A DNA stretch of 64,000 nucleotides. It comes from Mycolicibacter hiberniae (GTDB taxonomy: Bacteria > Actinomycetota > Actinomycetes > Mycobacteriales > Mycobacteriaceae). The position numbers were made by a program, and so were the translations under genes. The stretch is taken from assembly GCF_010729485.1 (NCBI RefSeq), contig NZ_AP022609.1:1364001-1428000 (forward strand), in the 5' to 3' direction. Positions 62,305-64,000 of this stretch are shown here, one piece after another; position 1 is the stretch's first letter, and each line of letters opens with the position of its first letter. Below the pieces are notes generated by a model. It worked only from the letters and a program-made list of their open reading frames with translations. It did no database searches and was not told the DNA's origin.

Positions 62305-62775
62305 ATGGAATTCACACCGGAACAAATCGCTGCGCTACTCGGCGCGTTGGGGTTGCCCGCCGACACCGACGACGCCGACCTGGTGGTGGCAACCGCCGTG
62401 GACCTTGCCGCGCAGGCCGCGGGCATGGACACGGCCAAGCCCAGTACGGTTGCGGCCGCGGCGCGCCAGCACGGCATGGACCTGATCGACCACGACACCC
62501 ACGAAGCCCTCAAGCGCGACGCGGCGGCCGGACGCCGGATCGCAGCATCGGCAGCACGCGCGAAGGTTGAGGCCGTCGTCGATGACGCAATTAGCACCGG
62601 CCGCATCATGGCCAGAAGCAAGAAGCATTGGGTCACGTTGTGCGAGAACGACGACACGATGGTCCAACATCTCGCGTCGATCGCGCCGGGCACCGCGGTC
62701 CCGCTCGATGAGGTGGGCCACTCCGCGGACACCACCGGCGAACTCGCCGAACCTGCGCCCTGGTTTTACGCGTAG
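62305..62775 (+). CDS. Scaffold-like protein (resembles C-terminal part of Mu gpI proteases)
   Basis: 156 residues. N-terminal 'MEFTPEQIAALLGALGLPAD' and C-terminal 'VDDAISTGRIMARSKKHWVT' followed by 'SIAPGTAVPLDEVGH' look like the scaffold tail that normally follows the protease domain of Mu I-type proteins. Here it is a separate gene after the capsid gene. Last gene of the head block; 228 bp without a gene follow. Confidence 0.6.
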   Translation: MEFTPEQIAALLGALGLPADTDDADLVVATAVDLAAQAAGMDTAKPSTVAAAARQHGMDLIDHDTHEALKRDAAAGRRIAASAARAKVEAVVDDAISTGRIMARSKKHWVTLCENDDTMVQHLASIAPGTAVPLDEVGHSADTTGELAEPAPWFYA

Positions 62776-62868
62776 GCCACTAGACCCCCTGGGATCACGC
62801 GCGGTTATGCGGGCCGCGTACCCAGGCCGCCGTGCCCGGTTGTCACATCCCCGGGCTCGGTGCGCGGC

Positions 62869-62907
62869 ACTCCCGGCCGGTCTCCTTCGTACGTGCGGGC
62901 CGGGAGT
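62869..62907. terminator. Hairpin after the head gene block
   Basis: ACTCCCGGCC / GGCCGGGAGT, a perfect 10-bp stem with a 19-nt loop, in the intergenic region after the scaffold-like gene. No T-tract. It could end transcription of the head genes. Confidence 0.4.
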
Positions 62908-63003
62908 GACCGAACTCGTCCAGAGACACGGGCGGGGGCATACGCGGGGGGAGACGTCCGTCCGCCCTAGAGTGGAGCCTTCGGCCATACGAAGGGACAA
63001 TGT

Positions 63004-63456
63004 GTGACGACTCCACTCACTACCTGGATCTGCGATACCTGCGGCGACGACATAACGGACGCCGGAAAGGCGCTGGTCACCTGGCGATCCGAAGAGCGGC
63101 GCGGTTATGACTTTCGGATCGTGCACAAGAACCTCGACGATCGCCGATGCGACCCCGAAGCTGCCGAGGGGTTCGTGCTCCACACCGAGCTGAGCAGCTT
63201 CCTGGGTGCGGATGGGTTGGCGTACGCCTTATCTCTTTTGAGCCCAGGACCGATCCTTGGATATGACGACCTACGGGTGAAGGACTTCAATGGCTTCGTC
63301 GACCTAGTCCGCCGTACGCAGACTCCGTGGTATGAGGAAGCTCGCCGCAATTGGGGCACGGAGGAAACGCAACACTGGTTCTCGGACTCGAACGAAATTC
63401 ACCCCTACACGCCAACGGTGTTGGAAGATATCGCCAAGCAGACCCGTGATGAATAG
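63004..63456 (+). CDS. Unknown protein, possible cargo gene
   Basis: 150 residues from GTG 63004 (GAAGGGA upstream). N-terminal 'WICDTCGDDITDAGKALVTW' has a CxxC knuckle; the rest is polar, aromatic and not repetitive, e.g. 'FNGFVDLVRRTQTPWYEEAR'. Base composition is clearly less GC-rich than its neighbours and codons less third-position biased, suggesting recent acquisition. No family recognised. Confidence 0.6.
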   Translation: MTTPLTTWICDTCGDDITDAGKALVTWRSEERRGYDFRIVHKNLDDRRCDPEAAEGFVLHTELSSFLGADGLAYALSLLSPGPILGYDDLRVKDFNGFVDLVRRTQTPWYEEARRNWGTEETQHWFSDSNEIHPYTPTVLEDIAKQTRDE

Positions 63457-63701
63457 GCGCGACCAGAATATCTGACCAGCCCCCTGCGTGACTTCCGCCG
63501 CGGTAGTCGACGTTTTTGTTTGCGCGACCTTGAAAAAAACGGGCCTCAGGCCGCGGGCGACGAGTGCGCGCCGGATGCTAAGGGTCGGATATGGTTGCCG
63601 CACAATTGTTTTGGGCGAGTTGTCGGGTGATGACCCGCCGGTTGCCGGTGCGATCGACGGCGGATCGGGTGCGCGCCGGGTAGGCGATCGCCCCGAGACA
63701 C

Positions 63702-64000
63702 CTACCGCAGTGGCGTGTCCATCTCGATGATGCCGCCGAAGCCGAGGTCGTCGAGTGCGCGGACCACCTCGCCGGACGGGATGCCGCGATAGAACGGTGC
63801 TGCGCCTGGTCCGGCGTTGGTCGACGTCGATTCTGCGGAGTCCTCGACGACGAGGCCGATCACGCGCCCATCCTGCGCCACGATCGGCCCGCCGCTATTG
63901 CCTGGCCGTGCAATCGCCGAATACAGGAACACCTTGTTGCGGTCGGGGATCGTCTCGGCGGCTGGGTTGACCACCTCGCCGCGCTGCACCGTGATCGCCA
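63702..64000 (-). CDS. Trypsin-like serine protease (S1 family), C-terminal part
   Basis: Only the last 99 codons are present; the frame continues past the window. The visible part has the S1 nucleophile motif 'YSAIARPGNSGGPIV' and 'DGRVIGLVVEDSAES', followed by a C-terminal 'YRGIPSGEVVRALDDLGFGG'. The His and Asp of the triad would lie upstream, outside. Related proteases include MarP-type periplasmic enzymes and stand-alone trypsin-like domains in mobile elements; which applies cannot be judged here. No gene is evident in the 245 bp between it and the 63004 gene. Confidence 0.75.
   Translation of the reverse strand, partial: AITVQRGEVVNPAAETIPDRNKVFLYSAIARPGNSGGPIVAQDGRVIGLVVEDSAESTSTNAGPGAAPFYRGIPSGEVVRALDDLGFGGIIEMDTPLR

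Larger units (their letters stand above)
55940..64000. mobile_element. Integrated prophage-like/satellite element at tRNA-Pro (right end outside window)
   Basis: Starts in the 3' half of tRNA-Pro and contains int (minus strand), an Xis-like gene, a putative replication gene with iterons, four small or unknown genes, head protease, decoration, capsid and scaffold genes, all on the plus strand. No terminase, portal, tail, lysis or repressor gene is seen. Layout resembles the ~10-kb phiRv1/phiRv2 elements of M. tuberculosis. I found no second copy of the tRNA 3' end before 64000, so the right boundary is unknown, and the genes after 62.9 kb may be cargo or host DNA. Confidence 0.8.

Noticed and set aside
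63488..63730. Plus-strand ORF of 80 codons between the unknown gene and the protease
   Set aside because: GTG start without a ribosome-binding site, overlaps the end of the protease gene, and its product shows no domain or sensible composition.

Overview
The window is high-GC (about 70%) actinobacterial DNA from a Mycobacterium in the broad sense. The evidence is a glycine-rich PGRS protein, a MIRU-like repeat, canonical mycobacterial rRNA genes, and gene order that follows M. tuberculosis H37Rv from about Rv1647 to Rv1713. It is not the M. tuberculosis complex. A complete rRNA operon lies directly behind tyrS, a position known as rrnB in rapid growers; the polyketide synthase block that follows argH in M. 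tuberculosis is absent; and the lprJ position is taken by rRNA. The 16S V3/helix-18 region is long, as in slow growers. That combination would fit something like the M. terrae group, but this is only an inference.

Region 1 (1-9700): the tail of a class III adenylate cyclase, a 1367-residue PGRS-repeat protein carrying a Sec-type signal peptide instead of a PE domain, pheS-pheT, and a flavoprotein disulfide oxidoreductase. Region 2 (9700-18340): the arginine biosynthesis run argC-J-B-D-F-R-G-H. Most genes overlap by 4 bp; a tandem MIRU-like duplication lies between argB and argD, and a long hairpin lies between argG and argH. Region 3 (18340-29013): biliverdin-type heme oxygenase, an M15-like peptidase lipoprotein, an intact ABC-F ATPase, the Rv1683-type hydrolase/acyl-CoA synthetase fusion, a Trm112-like protein, a TetR/ABC-exporter operon, mpg and tyrS. 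Region 4 (29014-34704): rRNA operon with promoter, leader, 16S, 23S, 5S and a strong terminator.

Region 5 (34824-52670): a long co-directional housekeeping run. It contains a TPR-like/HAD phosphatase fusion, tlyA, nadK, recN, steA-like, mctB, pyrG, a NUDIX ADP-ribose hydrolase, xerD, an O-methyltransferase on the other strand, a ParA-family ATPase, scpA, scpB, a pseudouridine synthase, cmk and der. Most neighbours touch or overlap by 4 bp. Region 6 (52671-55743): a small secreted protein, a TSUP transporter and a patatin-like lipase.

Region 7 (55890-64000) is the accessory part. A tRNA-Pro(GGG) is followed by a tyrosine integrase, an excisionase-like HTH protein, a putative replication protein with an iteron array inside its own gene, several small zinc-ribbon or unknown proteins, a Mu gpI-like head protease, a decoration protein, a major capsid protein and a scaffold-like protein. 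No terminase, portal or tail gene is visible. This looks like a compact capsid-encoding prophage or satellite element of the general phiRv type. It then runs into a lower-GC cargo-like stretch with an unknown protein and a truncated trypsin-like protease at the window edge. The far attachment site is not in the window.
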